A stretch of DNA of 64,000 nucleotides, from assembly GCA_004352715.1 (NCBI GenBank), contig SCFE01000024.1:1720325-1784324 (forward strand), in the 5' to 3' direction. Shown here in pieces: positions 22,640 through 33,417 of the stretch. This stretch comes from Hofstenia miamia (Eukaryota > Xenacoelomorpha > Acoela). Below the pieces are notes generated by a model. That model searched no databases and was not told the origin of the DNA. It saw nothing but the letters and a program-made list of their open reading frames with translations. Numbering within the stretch: the first letter of the stretch is position 1; the number at the start of each line of letters is the position of its first letter. The position numbers and the translations under genes were made by a program.

Positions 22640-23405
22640 ACAACAACCATTTATTCATATAGCGCATACACAGGCATAATACCCCTCTAATGCACTGGAA
22701 ACAAATTTCAAATAGATAATATTTGAGACGCGATTTAGAAATTGACAAGGTGTTGCTTGATCTAACTAGAGCTGGGAGCCGTTAACCGTAGAGAATTAAC
22801 CGTAATCGCATAGTTTTAACCGGTTAACCGCCAATTAGAAAAAGTCAATGAATTAATTCATTGAAGTGACAACAAAATCATATTTGCAGTTTCAGGCAGC
22901 AGGGCCATTCTGTTGTCTCTGAAAATGAGACCAAGAAAAGATAAGTGTCGTTTTGCAGTGACACTAGTTGCTTCTATCCCGAGACATTTCCGTGCTAGTT
23001 TTCCAAGCCTCGGAAAAAGATTCTCATGATCTACAATAATGGTCGCAGGATATGCGTCATGCTTCTTTCACTCCTGCTCAAGTGTCATATTACTCCAAAA
23101 CATTGACATAGTTAATTATTTCTGAGAATGCTGCGGTTAACCGATTAATCACACCCAGTCCCAAATCTAACGGATTCCGGAAGCGCATTAAAAACTTTCA
23201 GTCGATATCCATAAACACAAAAAACAGTATCCCCGCATGGAAGCTGAGAATATGTCACTATAAGTGTATTCTTGGTTACGCACGATCTTGAAGTAAAAGA
23301 CATTATTACAGTGTATAAGGTCAGAAATATACGGAGGAGCCACACCTTGAATAGATTTCCATACGAATGATGAATTGTTATATACATTCTTTGAAGTAGA
23401 GCCAT
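22640..23405 (-). pseudogene. LINE 3' terminal fragment, split by a hAT MITE
   Basis: On the minus strand, 23405 to 23165 reads a polymerase C-terminal stretch ending YGYRLKVFNALPESVR, the common G..LWN.LP..IR motif of non-LTR elements. Directly on the other side of the MITE at 22767-23164 the frame resumes as SSNTLSISKSRLKYYLF, the expected next helix. The frame is continuous once the insertion and one copy of its target duplication are set aside, so the LINE was still open here when the MITE landed. A 3' end with TTG repeats follows at about 22645-22655. Confidence 0.7.
22767..23164. mobile_element. hAT-type MITE inserted into a LINE
   Basis: 398 bp. The left end is TAGAGCTGGGAGCCGTTAACCG and the right end, in reverse complement, is TTTGGGACTGGGTGTGATTAA followed by TCGGTTAACCG. 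Flanks GATCTAAC and AATCTAAC form an 8-bp target duplication with one mismatch. AACCGGTTAACCG-type words fill both ends. No ORF. Confidence 0.75.
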
Positions 23406-25379
23406 TGCAAACTCATAAAAGCTGATGTAATATGTTCACAATGTCGTATCCTATATACAAATCTGGCACAACGATTTTGAATAAGTTGTAGTTTGTTCAG
23501 TAACAATCATCAATGCATAAGCTAGGGCACCTTGACACAAGTGACAGTCTCTGCCGAGTCCCAAGACAAATAAATTCAGTTTTTTACATATTAACATATA
23601 AATCAACCGATATCATTCAATCAACAAATGATATTTTCTGCTAAGCACTTATCATGTATTTTCAGAACTTTAGAAATAATAGTTTGTGGTTAAATATTAA
23701 CTTTATTAACTTTTGTTGCCCTAGTTAAAACTTTGATTTTTAATAGCAGAAACCATTTTTGCTTTATCCATTGAAATTTCGTAATAATTTCCATAACTTC
23801 CATATCCCTAATTTATAAAACGTGGCAGAAAGTTTTTATGCGAATTGTTTAGTATATTCAGAATTTTTGTTTGAAAGCACTCAGAAGTTTGATATATTCA
23901 GTTATGTAAAAGTCTAATCTTCGAAAATGGTGTCCCAATAATTTTGTCCTTTGCAAGTGCGGTTATATGTTGGCTTTCGAAATTAAATAATTGGAGAAAT
24001 TTTTATTTTCCTAAGCATCGCCCATATTTGTTTACCGTCATATAAATAGTAATTAATTGGTTTCCAAAAATAGTCACATGAAAAGGTGTTTCAATTTCAG
24101 CAAGTGTTTCCACTTGAGAACATTTTTTATTTTTTGACGTTTCTTTATGCAGATCTTAGCATATACTATTTATATACTATTTCTATTGTATTAACATTTT
24201 TTCCAGACAGAAAGTTAACATATTCTTATTTTTATTTTCTACGAAAAGAATAATTTTTCAGGCTTGGTTTGACTAGACAACATTTTTTATTCATTAGAAT
24301 TGTGAATTTCTGAATTTTCAAACTTTGAGCAAATTTAAGGTGGATTCAAGATAATCACCTACAAAGTTAGATATCAAATGTTCTCCGAAGGATTATCTTT
24401 TTGAATTTTCGGCGGATTTACATTTTGCATTGCCAGTTTCAATTCTCCTGGGAAATGAATATCAGTTGGATTTAACATAAACTTCATTATTTAAAATTCT
24501 AACAGACAAATATATCGTATTAATAGGAAATAACATATAGGGAGTGCATCAGCTCGTAAAAAGTGAGTAGCATGTTTTATAAAGGATTGATTAAAATATT
24601 TTTAAATATAAAGTGGACTTTTATTCGCTATTTATGAAAAATTTAGACATATCTGTTAATTCTTATCACAATGTGCGCATACGTCATCCGCAATTCTATG
24701 TGTTGTTAACACAATATTAGGGGAGGTGAATAAAGTTCACCTTAAACCCAAAGTCATTATAAATATCTATAAATGAGATAGATATGAAACCACTTTTTTT
24801 AACAGAAATAGGTGGGAAAGTGACATAATAGATACCCGTAGAGAAAAGTTAATAATTATCTATCAAGTGAAATGATGGTAATCTGGTTAAATTAATATGA
24901 TGTAGCACTTTTGCAAAACTCTGGAATGGTCTAAGTAAATTGTATATTTCAATATATTCTATGAAAGATTAAATCCATAGAATAGAATGCTGAAGGCAAT
25001 AAAGTTGTGGTTTTATATTTGGAAATTAATTCACATAAATGGCTTTATCATTCTCGCTAAGTGCCCTAGAATCTAAAAACCGAACCAATACAATAGTGCC
25101 AGAGGGTAAGTAGGCTTACTGTAAACCGTAAATGTTTCGAGTATGATAACAAATATCAACACGAAGCAATGCTATACATGCAGTCAGTTGTTTGCGCAAT
25201 TAAATTTGTCTATCAATGTTTCTAATACCGTAAATGTAATAACTATTGATTAAATTCAATACATTACAATTGGCTAGAACACTTAAGAATGAAAACTGTT
25301 TCACATCTTAGTTTATTACTGTTTATTTTTGTAACAGTCTGTAGGAACTTGAGAAAATTTATTGATGAAACTAGAAATA
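23406..25379. other. AT-rich DNA, no gene recognised
   Basis: No family motif, RNA gene or clear element ends in about 2 kb. It may be downstream of the minus-strand gene whose exons lie at 25.4-26.2 kb. Confidence 0.45.
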
Positions 25380-25419
25380 ATTAAGGAATGATTTTCAGTG
25401 GTCTGTATAATAAATAATA

Positions 25420-25425
25420 TTTATT
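25420..25425 (-). terminator. poly(A) signal after the 25.5-kb exon
   Basis: AATAAA on the minus strand, 25 nt after the stop codon of the exon at 25450-25562. Confidence 0.5.
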
Positions 25426-25449
25426 TGCATATCATATCTGTTACTCTAC

Positions 25450-25562
25450 TTATTGTTGTGTTGATTCCCGTTCCAGTTGTTCTAGCTGTCTTTGTTTAGA
25501 ATAAGAGTTTTCCCAGCAGTAGAATATAGAATTAAGCCGTTGTGCTGACCTCTTGTATTTAT
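25450..25562 (-). CDS. probable terminal exon of an unrecognised gene
   Basis: A strong acceptor (TTTATTTCAG) is followed by a 37-codon open frame that needs one base from the previous exon. It reads KYKRSAQRLNSIFYCWENSY and then SKQRQLEQLERESTQQ before TAA. The end is a charged, Gln/Glu-rich helix of coiled-coil type. An AATAAA follows 25 nt after the stop. The good acceptor, the richer base composition and the poly(A) signal support a real last exon. I do not recognise the protein. The exon-like segment at 25992-26146 has the same intron phase and may be its neighbour or an alternative last exon. Confidence 0.5.
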
Positions 25563-25810
25563 CTGAAATAAATATTGGGATATGTTAACAAGAGAAATGA
25601 ATGATGATTTTTTAACAATTCAATGCTAAAAAAGAAAATTTTGACAATGTTTAGTTGTTCGATTTTCGCAATTATATGCAATGAAATTGTACATAATAGC
25701 TTAATAACTATAAATTGAATGAAGTTGCGTATTAAAGAGCTCAAAGTTTTCTATTTCATCACGACCAAAGATTTTCTTTCCATTACAAATCTTTTTGATT
25801 TCTTGAAAAA

Positions 25811-25816
25811 TTTATT
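25811..25816 (-). terminator. candidate poly(A) signal after the 26.1-kb exon
   Basis: AATAAA on the minus strand, about 175 nt after the TGA at 25994-25992. It would serve an alternative 3' end. Confidence 0.35.
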
Positions 25817-25991
25817 ACTCCAGATTTGTTTTATGAATGTTTTGTTAATGTAGCCTAAAACAGTCTTTATCAAACTATTCCTCTATCTATGATATTGAAA
25901 TTGCATTAAATTTCTTGATTTTTCCAAAACGAGATGTAATGCCTTAATTGTTGCATTGTGATATTGTCTTTAATACACTTAAACGAAAAGG

Positions 25992-26146
25992 TTCAATGCT
26001 CGTGGCTATCATTGTCGAAGTCATCACCAATGATCGTACTCGCTGTCAGGTGCATTTTTGAAACATTCAAACCATCAAAGACATTGTACATTGTGACATC
26101 TTGTACAATTGTGCCAAAATCCATACTTCCATAATCATCAAGAGAA
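25992..26146 (-). CDS. probable exon of an unrecognised gene, possible alternative 3' end
   Basis: After an AG at 26147 the minus strand stays open for 51 codons: GSLDDYGSMDFGTIVQDVTM, then YNVFDGLNVSKMHLTASTII, then GDDFDNDSHEH and TGA. Composition is acidic, hydroxyl-rich and clearly coding-like against the AT-rich surroundings. The acceptor's pyrimidine tract is weak. If a donor at ATTG/GTGATG were used, the exon would be 120 nt, symmetric in phase, and would join in frame to the exon at 25562; if not, the TGA makes it a terminal exon. No family recognised. Confidence 0.45.
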
Positions 26147-26430
26147 CCTTGGAGTTACATACATAGAAAGTTAAGTTTGCGAAATTATGTATATCAGGGA
26201 TTCATTCGCTAACATAATCTCTAACTTTGGTTTTTGACCCTTTTCTACTACATGCATTTCACGTACAAAATATGCATTCATAAAATTAACAACAACTCTA
26301 TAAATTTTTCTACCATTCCCGTATATTTTGACCCTTTATATTTTAAAATTGATTTATTTTAAGATCATTAATGCCTCAGTTAATGCCACTGTCTGGCTAA
26401 ACTTCATTAAATTATAGCTCTGCAGCTTCT

Positions 26431-26470
<40 letters not shown>
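26431..26470. repeat. (AAT)n microsatellite at LINE 5' side
   Basis: A TAATAATAA run directly before the LINE-derived ORF. It may be the target sequence or the tail of an older copy. Confidence 0.85.
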
Positions 26471-26471
<1 letters not shown>

Positions 26472-26476
26472 CTTCA

Positions 26477-27112
26477 ATGAGAGTGAAACCAAAAGAAAAG
26501 GCCCTCAGTCCCCGGCAGGCCTTAAATGGTCAGAGGGTGCGAAGAATCTCCGGTCAGGTGGACTCCACAATCGGGAGTGTGGACTCGAGAAGTGGCAGTA
26601 TAGGATCCACACAGACCAATGGACAACGGCACAAATGGACAGATGAGCAGAACAGAACAGCATTGGAGTGTTACAGAAGAAGCAGGCCAGATGAGAGGGG
26701 ATACAGGAAGAGAATGTTGGAAGAATGGAGGAAGGCAGAAACAGGATTAGAAGTTACAGAGCAGAGGCTTGCAGGACAAGTGCGAAAGTTACNAGTGGTA
26801 GACAAAGAGAAAAGATTAGGAACAGTGATAGACATAGCAGTACCAAAGGACAGAAATGTAGAAAGCAAAGAGAAAGAGAAGATAGACAAGTACAGAGTGT
26901 TAGCAGAGGAAATAGAAAGGCTGTGGAAGTTAAAGAAAGTTGAAGTAGTCCCGGTAGTAGTAGGAGCACTAGGAGCAGTAAGTAAGAAGCATAAGAAACA
27001 CTTGGAGGAGTTAGGAGTACCAAAGTGGGGAGGAGTGGTAGCACAGAAGGCAGCATTGTTAGGAACAGCTAGAGTCCTGAGGAAAGCTCTCAGACTCCCT
27101 GGGAACTGGTGA
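26477..27112 (+). CDS. LINE-derived fusion ORF lacking the reverse transcriptase
   Basis: An intact 211-codon frame, apart from one N at 26793, from ATG to TGA. Residues about 50-105 (HKWTDEQNRTALECYRRSRP, then ERGYRKRMLEEW and EQRLAGQVR) are the N-terminal module found in a widespread invertebrate non-LTR retrotransposon family. Residues about 115-211 (TVIDIAVPKDRNVESKEKEK, then VEVVPVVVGALGAVSKKHKK, then ALLGTARVLRKAL) are the C-terminal module of the same family's polymerase. The endonuclease and RT domains between them are absent, so this is an internal deletion that kept the frame. It is flanked by (AAT)n on both sides, the right one being the 3' tail. It cannot move alone. Third-base use is G/A-rich and unlike the neighbouring exons. 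Confidence 0.75.
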   Translation: MRVKPKEKALSPRQALNGQRVRRISGQVDSTIGSVDSRSGSIGSTQTNGQRHKWTDEQNRTALECYRRSRPDERGYRKRMLEEWRKAETGLEVTEQRLAGQVRKLXVVDKEKRLGTVIDIAVPKDRNVESKEKEKIDKYRVLAEEIERLWKLKKVEVVPVVVGALGAVSKKHKKHLEELGVPKWGGVVAQKAALLGTARVLRKALRLPGNW

Positions 27113-27160
27113 GTTCCCCGAGCTGAGAGGGATACCAGCATGAAGCTGTGAGAAGCAAGG

Positions 27161-27180
27161 ATAATAATAATAATAATAAT
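27161..27180. repeat. (AAT)n tail of the LINE copy
   Basis: ATAATAATAATAATAATAAT follows the short 3' UTR of the LINE-derived ORF, as expected for its 3' tail. Confidence 0.75.
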
Positions 27181-29526
27181 GTTCAATTTTACTTATAATA
27201 TCTCAAATAATTCAAGCACTAAACTAAATGAAATTTATAAATAAAATATTAGAAAATAAAACTTTTTTTCTTGCCGTTTAGCAACTAACACCCTTTTCGT
27301 CTCATCCAAGGATCAATTTTAAAAGCTCACAATTCCCTCTTACTGGTTAAAGGAATCAATCACTTATAATATCAAAATTATTATGTTACTACCCAGATTA
27401 ATTTATGATGTGATGGGTTTAGGCCTTAAGCATTTTAACCAATCTTTTCAACTTAAACGAATAAAATTAGTAAACAATTCTTCTTATCGCGTTCTCCAAA
27501 GAAAAATAATCCCTCTGTCACCATTTCAGTCATTGGTCCACTACGCCGCGGGCAATAATAATTTAGATCAAAGTTGCGCAAAGTGTCACACTGCGGATGA
27601 ATTTATGGTGTATTATGACCTTTGTAAATTATTTAAAATATATTTTGACTGTAGATATATTTTTCTTCAGGAATCATGGAGTAATTACATTGTATTTGGT
27701 AAGCAAGTAATATAAAATTCTGTGCTAGGGAAAATTTTTCGACTTTAAAAAAGTTAATAATTATTTTTATTAATACGTTATCTCGTCTTAGAATCGAATT
27801 TATCTATTGGAATGTGCACAATGATTTTTGAATAAGTTATGAGGGTTTATGTCACAATACTGTATCTAAATAAATAATACCCTCCATACTAAGCACTTCA
27901 AAAACGAATGCAAACATTTGAAGCAAATTCTTTTTTGTATTGCAAGCTTTAATAAATCAATTTGGATCAACATATCACAATAGAAATGTTACTGAAGTAT
28001 TCGATCAGGTTTCAGATGTCAAATGGGCACAAGAAAAATATGTACAGATAAATTGGTTAAATTTTCATCATACAATTTATTATACAATCTCATCAATTAT
28101 GTAAAAAAGAGCAACATTGATAATGCAATATTCTTGAATATTGTTTTAACTTAGCAAATTGGTAAGTGATCTACACAGAAATTGTTACAATGATGCTAAA
28201 ACTCAGCAGAAAATTTATTCCATATTACTGAATTACAAACAAATTCAAAATGTTTGACTAGCATTATCCGAGAAGAATGTATGCTAATTTGATTCTCAGC
28301 GTCAGCTATATCTGGTCTATGAAATTAAACGGGTTCATAGTTTGATAAAGAAATGAAGTATAGAAATTAGACAACAAACTTAATTTAGCTAAATATATTT
28401 CCAATGTGAAAAACACTATCAATATATATTTACAATCAATTATGGTATCTCATATTTCATCAAGATTATCATTCATTGCAAGTTTCCACAAAGTGATGTG
28501 TAACTTGTCAGGACTGGCCTACACTTCATTATAATTCAAAAATGCCTGGCAACTGTTAAAATTGTCGGTTGCAATTAAACAATTCAGAACAAAAAAATAT
28601 TATTTATGATATACTAATCATGGATATCAGCTGATTACATTCCTCTCAGGTTTATGCTTATAGCGGTTAAAGATGCTGTATTTTAAAGTTATTAGAAGTG
28701 TTATATGTAAAGAGAAATATCATAATTATATCATTTCATAGTATTTGAAACTGTTGTCCATTATACTTTATGTATATGTATATTATTGTATGTTAATATA
28801 AATCTAATATTGCCTTTTATTCTTTCCAATTGTACACAAATCCATGTGTGTTGCATTCGATGCAAGTAGGTCAGTTTCACGTTTTGAATCTCAACCTGGG
28901 CGAGCGCGGAATTTACAAAGCTTCATCAGAATACAATTTCTCAGATGGCTTCTATAAACATTTAGAAATTCATCTGCATTTTTTTCTCACTGAAATGGCA
29001 GTTCAAAGTGCCAAATCAGTTAAGTTTTTTGCAAGAATATTTAAAAAATGCCCCCCCCCCTTAAAGTTAACGCTCGTTTATTTTTTATTTAGTATTTCAA
29101 ATGTATGTCATTTGCGTTCCCAGATGGTTGGGGGTGATTATCAAAACCAAGTTTGTTATCATTTGATACCCGAGTAGTTAGGTGGTATTGGGCAATATCT
29201 CCTTTTTTGGCCTAAAAATACAGTATTTCGTGGAAAATTAAAAATTAACAACTTAAATGGTAAAATTCACTTTAATGACAATTTTTTCAATGTTTTGACA
29301 GTTTCTGCCATGTATTTCAACGAAACGATAAAACTTGTTCAAAATTGAGATGCACTGTCAGAAATTTCTGGATGCGTTCATGCTTGATACACTGGATAAA
29401 AGAAAGTTTGATAATTTAGTCTTTCATTACGATCAAAGACAGAATCTTCTACATGTGATAGATGCATTGGAAAACAAGTCATGTAGGGTTACATTGATCA
29501 CATTTTTTAATGAACAACTTTTGCTT

Positions 29527-29528
<2 letters not shown>
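27181..29528. other. AT-rich DNA, no gene recognised
   Basis: Open frames at 27383-27715, 28830-29177 and 29335-29529 (plus) show no family motif. A C-tract (about 10 C) lies at 29051-29060. On the minus strand an open stretch near 28200-28310 after TTTCATAG could be an exon but has no good donor. Confidence 0.45.
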
Positions 29529-29561
<33 letters not shown>

Positions 29562-29885
29562 NNNNNNNNNNNNNNNNNNNNNNNNNNNNNNNNNNNNNNN
29601 NNNNNNNNNNNNNNNNNNNNNNNNNNNNNNNNNNNNNNNNNNNNNNNNNNNNNNNNNNNNNNNNNNNNNNNNNNNNNNNNNNNNNNNNNNNNNNNNNNNN
29701 NNNNNNNNNNNNNNNNNNNNNNNNNNNNNNNNNNNNNNNNNNNNNNNNNNNNNNNNNNNNNNNNNNNNNNNNNNNNNNNNNNNNNNNNNNNNNNNNNNNN
29801 NNNNNNNNNNNNNNNNNNNNNNNNNNNNNNNNNNNNNNNNNNNNNNNNNNNNNNNNNNNNNNNNNNNNNNNNNNNNNNNNNNNNN
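29529..29885. other. (TA)n tract and assembly gap (324 N)
   Basis: The (TA)n at 29529-29559 runs into N from 29562 to 29885. Confidence 0.95.
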
Positions 29886-30002
29886 AAAATATAAAAAATA
29901 ATTTTTATATGCTAAAAATATATGCAGAATATATGTCAGCTGCACAAATTCCATCAGTTTTTTAAAAAACATTATTTTCATTTCATTAGACTGGGTAAGC
30001 AT

Positions 30003-30610
30003 CACAGATGGAAGCCAGTCGTAACTGACCACCGGACCGGATTTGGTCACCATTAATTTCCATTCACCGGTCAATTTGAAATGTATCTCTGTTCGTACAG
30101 TTCAGCTACTTTAGTCTGGGAGTTTCTCAAGTGTCAAACTGCGAAAGCACTTGACAATTGCCATAATTATATTTACTAAAATATTATTGTAAATACACTG
30201 TAATTTACAGAGAAGTTTAGTTAACGTACACTACGGTTGTGCGAAAAAGTTAGTTGATCACATATGCAGTTTACTAACTTATGTCAAGTCGTCTTTTTTG
30301 AATCAATACAAAGTGCATAACATAATAGTACATTAAGCATTGAATATCGATTCAGTAATAATTTAGAGCTTATAGAAACTGTTCGTAAACATGTCCATTG
30401 CCCACTGTACCTTCAAAGGCACAAACCAATAAGATTTCATAATTCATTATTAGATTGAGAATTGCACCTATAAATACGATGAAACAAGGTAAAGCGGTCA
30501 AACCCGGTACTTTATAATGTGAGGACCGGACAAAGCCGGTTTCCACATTATGGTAACTTAGATACCGAACCGGTCACGGTCGCCAATTGAAGGTACCGCT
30601 TCCATCACTG
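30003..30610. mobile_element. hAT-type MITE, TSD GTAAGCAT/GTATGCAT
   Basis: 608 bp. The ends are CACAGATGGAAGC (left) and, in reverse complement, CAGTGATGGAAGC (right). The flanks 29995-30002 and 30611-30618 form an 8-bp target duplication with one mismatch. Next to the ends are GACCACCGGACCGG and ACCGGTCACGGTC words. There is no coding sequence inside. Confidence 0.8.
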
Positions 30611-30618
30611 GTATGCAT

Positions 30619-31500
30619 TCTGTTTCAATAGAAAAAACCTGAAAGACAGTCTTAGAAAATAGGGTTTAGAAAACAGTCAGTTGCACTACGGCACACATAT
30701 CCAAGCATAAAAACAGGGATACCTGAAGCAAATGATAGAAAAGAAAGAATGCACAGCTTCAAAATTTCTATAATTTTACGCAAGAAAGACAACGCAGATG
30801 TTTTCTAATAAAGCTCATATATCCATTTCATTGTCTATTAGTATCGTTTATCTATACAACTGTGGTGAATTTTCAAGTTTATACGTTGGTTAGGATATAC
30901 GATATTTGAAGTCTCGGCTAATGAATATAAAACAAGTCATCTGCAAATCCGAAATCTATATGCATTGATGAACAACATAAGATCCAATGTTTCAAAAAGT
31001 TATATAAACACAAAATTAGTAAAAAAAAATTATTAAATAAACAAACGTATTAAGAATATATTGAGGATGTACAGTATATAATGCAAATCTTTGGGATAAT
31101 TTTTTCATATGCGTCTAAAAGATTTCCGGTACAATAATTGTGGAAACATTTTACAGAAATATTCAAACTCTTAAGATTATCATCAGGGCTCTGTAAAACT
31201 ATCTAATCCCATGGAACATTGAGCTGGAACAAATTATTTCAGTGGCATTCTGATCTACATGTAACATGCACCCTTTGAAGCTTAGTGGTACATATATGCC
31301 CCCTACACAAATCCGTTTTTCTAGACTGCTATAATGCACAGTTTATTTGTATTTACATGACTAATCTTATAATAATGGCAAGTTATATATATATTTAAAA
31401 GTTTCAGGCAAATTGCTAATTGCTCCTCAAATTTTGTCTTTTCTACTTGAGCATGATATTCCTGTTTGATCAATCTCATCACTTATTTGGAAATAAATAT
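30619..31500. other. AT-rich DNA, no gene recognised
   Basis: No motif found. GGTACATATATGC at about 31287 recurs as a direct copy at about 32387, on the far side of the GC-rich island. Confidence 0.4.
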
Positions 31501-31529
31501 AATTAAGCTAATTGTCTGTCAACCAATGT

Positions 31530-32330
31530 GTGTGAAAGGGCAGTGCGCCTAAACCGTCACAGAGAGTACCTCCTCGTGGTGGTTAATGGATATGCCAACC
31601 AGCCAAGCTGAAAGGACAAAGCCGAACCAGAAGGGTGGCACTTAGCTAACACTCGACGGGCGCGTCGCTGTCTGGAGTCCCGCACCTACAGTTGACGTTA
31701 AACACCAGGGTAGAACAAGGTTCCATAATGTGTACTTTGTACATGTGGGGCCGGTAATTGTCGAGAATCCTGTCTGTTTAGTTTTTCGGGTAGACAGACG
31801 GCGACACAGTGGTAGAACTGTTGGCAAGACTGCTAGTTGTGCCAGCTTCATGAGTGCGTCTCATGATGCAGTCATACAGGGATAACTCTTTGTTTCTGGC
31901 CTATGGGACATGCCTAGGCCAGCATTTACTGCGCCTTCCTGTGAGGCAGCTTTCCTGTGTCACAGGTAGTTATGATCCGACATGTTCCAATTGTGCCATG
32001 GACTTTCATACCACTAGATACTTTGCATTCAGTGTCGCATACTCCAATATAGTTCTGGGATCTTTTATAGCAGCTAGCAGGTGTTCTCTTAGCTAACACC
32101 GTTAGTAGCCTTGGTTGACCAAAGCGGGAGAGGCGCAACCCTCTCAAGTGAAGTTCGACTTTTGTCTTCACTCTGCTGATCAAACTCAACACAGATCAAC
32201 ACTCCACTTGCCAGGGGTCGCTAGAGGTCAGCCGTAGTGGTATACTTCCCGGGGTTAAAGTCCGGACACGGATCGTGGATTCACCCACTCATCAATCTGT
32301 CGATTGTTTGAGTAACCCGAATATTGATAC
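31530..32330. other. GC-rich island of unknown origin
   Basis: About 800 bp that is clearly richer in G and C than its surroundings. It contains a word repeated in direct orientation (CTTAGCTAACAC at about 31642 and 32090), but its open frames show no family motif. Content and position, bracketed by GGTACATATATGC copies, suggest an inserted element, for example the untranslated 5' part of a retroelement. I cannot prove it. The CCTCCTCGTGGTGG word near its left edge recalls the L3 region of HDV-like ribozymes, but the rest of that fold is not there. Confidence 0.35.
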
Positions 32331-32696
32331 TAGTTTCTTGCCTTTAATTTTTTGGCAATAATTAATACACTCACTTAAGAACTGTAGGTACATATATGCA
32401 CCACCCTAGCGCAGCGTCATAGTTGCATTTCTAGAGTTAATTTTGGTGATAGACTGGTTCTTACCATCACTTAATATGCAAATCATGTTTTTACTACTAA
32501 AGCAGCTTTAGTTTCGTTATGGGTCTCAAAGAGTTAAGAAGCTGAAACCAAGATTTTCAGAATGTTTATTAACACAGAATCGTAAAATTTTGCACTCATC
32601 AATTTTTAATTAAAATATGAAAACAATATTTTACAAAAATTTAGCGTTTGATTATTCTATACCAAAGATTTCAATAATATCTTTGTATGCTATAAG

Positions 32697-33409
32697 CTAG
32701 GGTAGGCCCGTACCGGGGACGGACAAAGTTTTATGGGTACGGGCTTCTTTAGTACGGGCACGGGCTGGGCATGCGGGCTCTGAGCTTTTTTTAGAAGCTA
32801 TAAATTTTTAGAACGATTTCTTTAAAATTGATAAGGTCAATTGATAAATACACATTTTGTATCTATACCTATATTTTATATATATTTATTTACGTATATG
32901 TATTTCGTGAAAAACTAACCATGTAAATTTACAACAAAAATTACAACATACCATATAAAATATTACAGTGAGTTACATAAAATTGACTGTATTTTGCAAA
33001 ATCAGAGGGTTTCATTTCATTGTAACTTTCTGATATTGCATTGATATATAAATAGTGACTGAAGAATTATAAGTTGTGAACTTATGACGCTCCATATCAT
33101 TTGAATTGAATTAATGTAATTTATTTATTTTACAAGGTCATACAAGAAGTGTAATGTACTATTATGATAAATAAAAAATATTTTTACACTGTTTGATGTG
33201 TTCTCAATTATTGTGATAAATTGGTAGAACTTCTGGAAACAGCACTCAAGTATGACTTAGTGTATTTAATTTGGTTTTTTATGTAATCTACATTTTAGTT
33301 AAGAAACATTTAGCTACGGGCATAATGGGCTTAGGATACGGGCACGGACAAACCTACGCGCCTATTTTTGTGGGTACAAGCTACGAACCGGGCACGGGCC
33401 CCACCCCAG
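32697..33409. mobile_element. hAT-type MITE with perfect TSD GCTATAAG
   Basis: 713 bp, flanked by perfect 8-bp copies of GCTATAAG at 32689-32696 and 33410-33417. The left end is CTAGGGTAGGCCCGTACCGG and the right end, in reverse complement, CTGGGGTGGGGCCCGTGCCC. Runs of GTACGGGCACGGGC fill both ends, while the centre is ordinary AT-rich sequence without an ORF. Confidence 0.9.
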
Positions 33410-33417
33410 GCTATAAG

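Noticed and set aside
28200-28310. Minus-strand exon-like stretch PDIADAENQISIHSSRIM after TTTCATAG
   Set aside because: No usable donor, and the frame ends soon after; not linked to other exons.
31555-31640. HDV-like self-cleaving ribozyme at the edge of the GC-rich island (CCTCCTCGTGG word)
   Set aside because: The L3-like CTCCTC with a 3-bp P3 can be drawn, but the P1 pairing is imperfect (a mismatch and wobble) and no P2 3' strand (CTCTGTG-type) follows. Without P2 the double pseudoknot cannot form.
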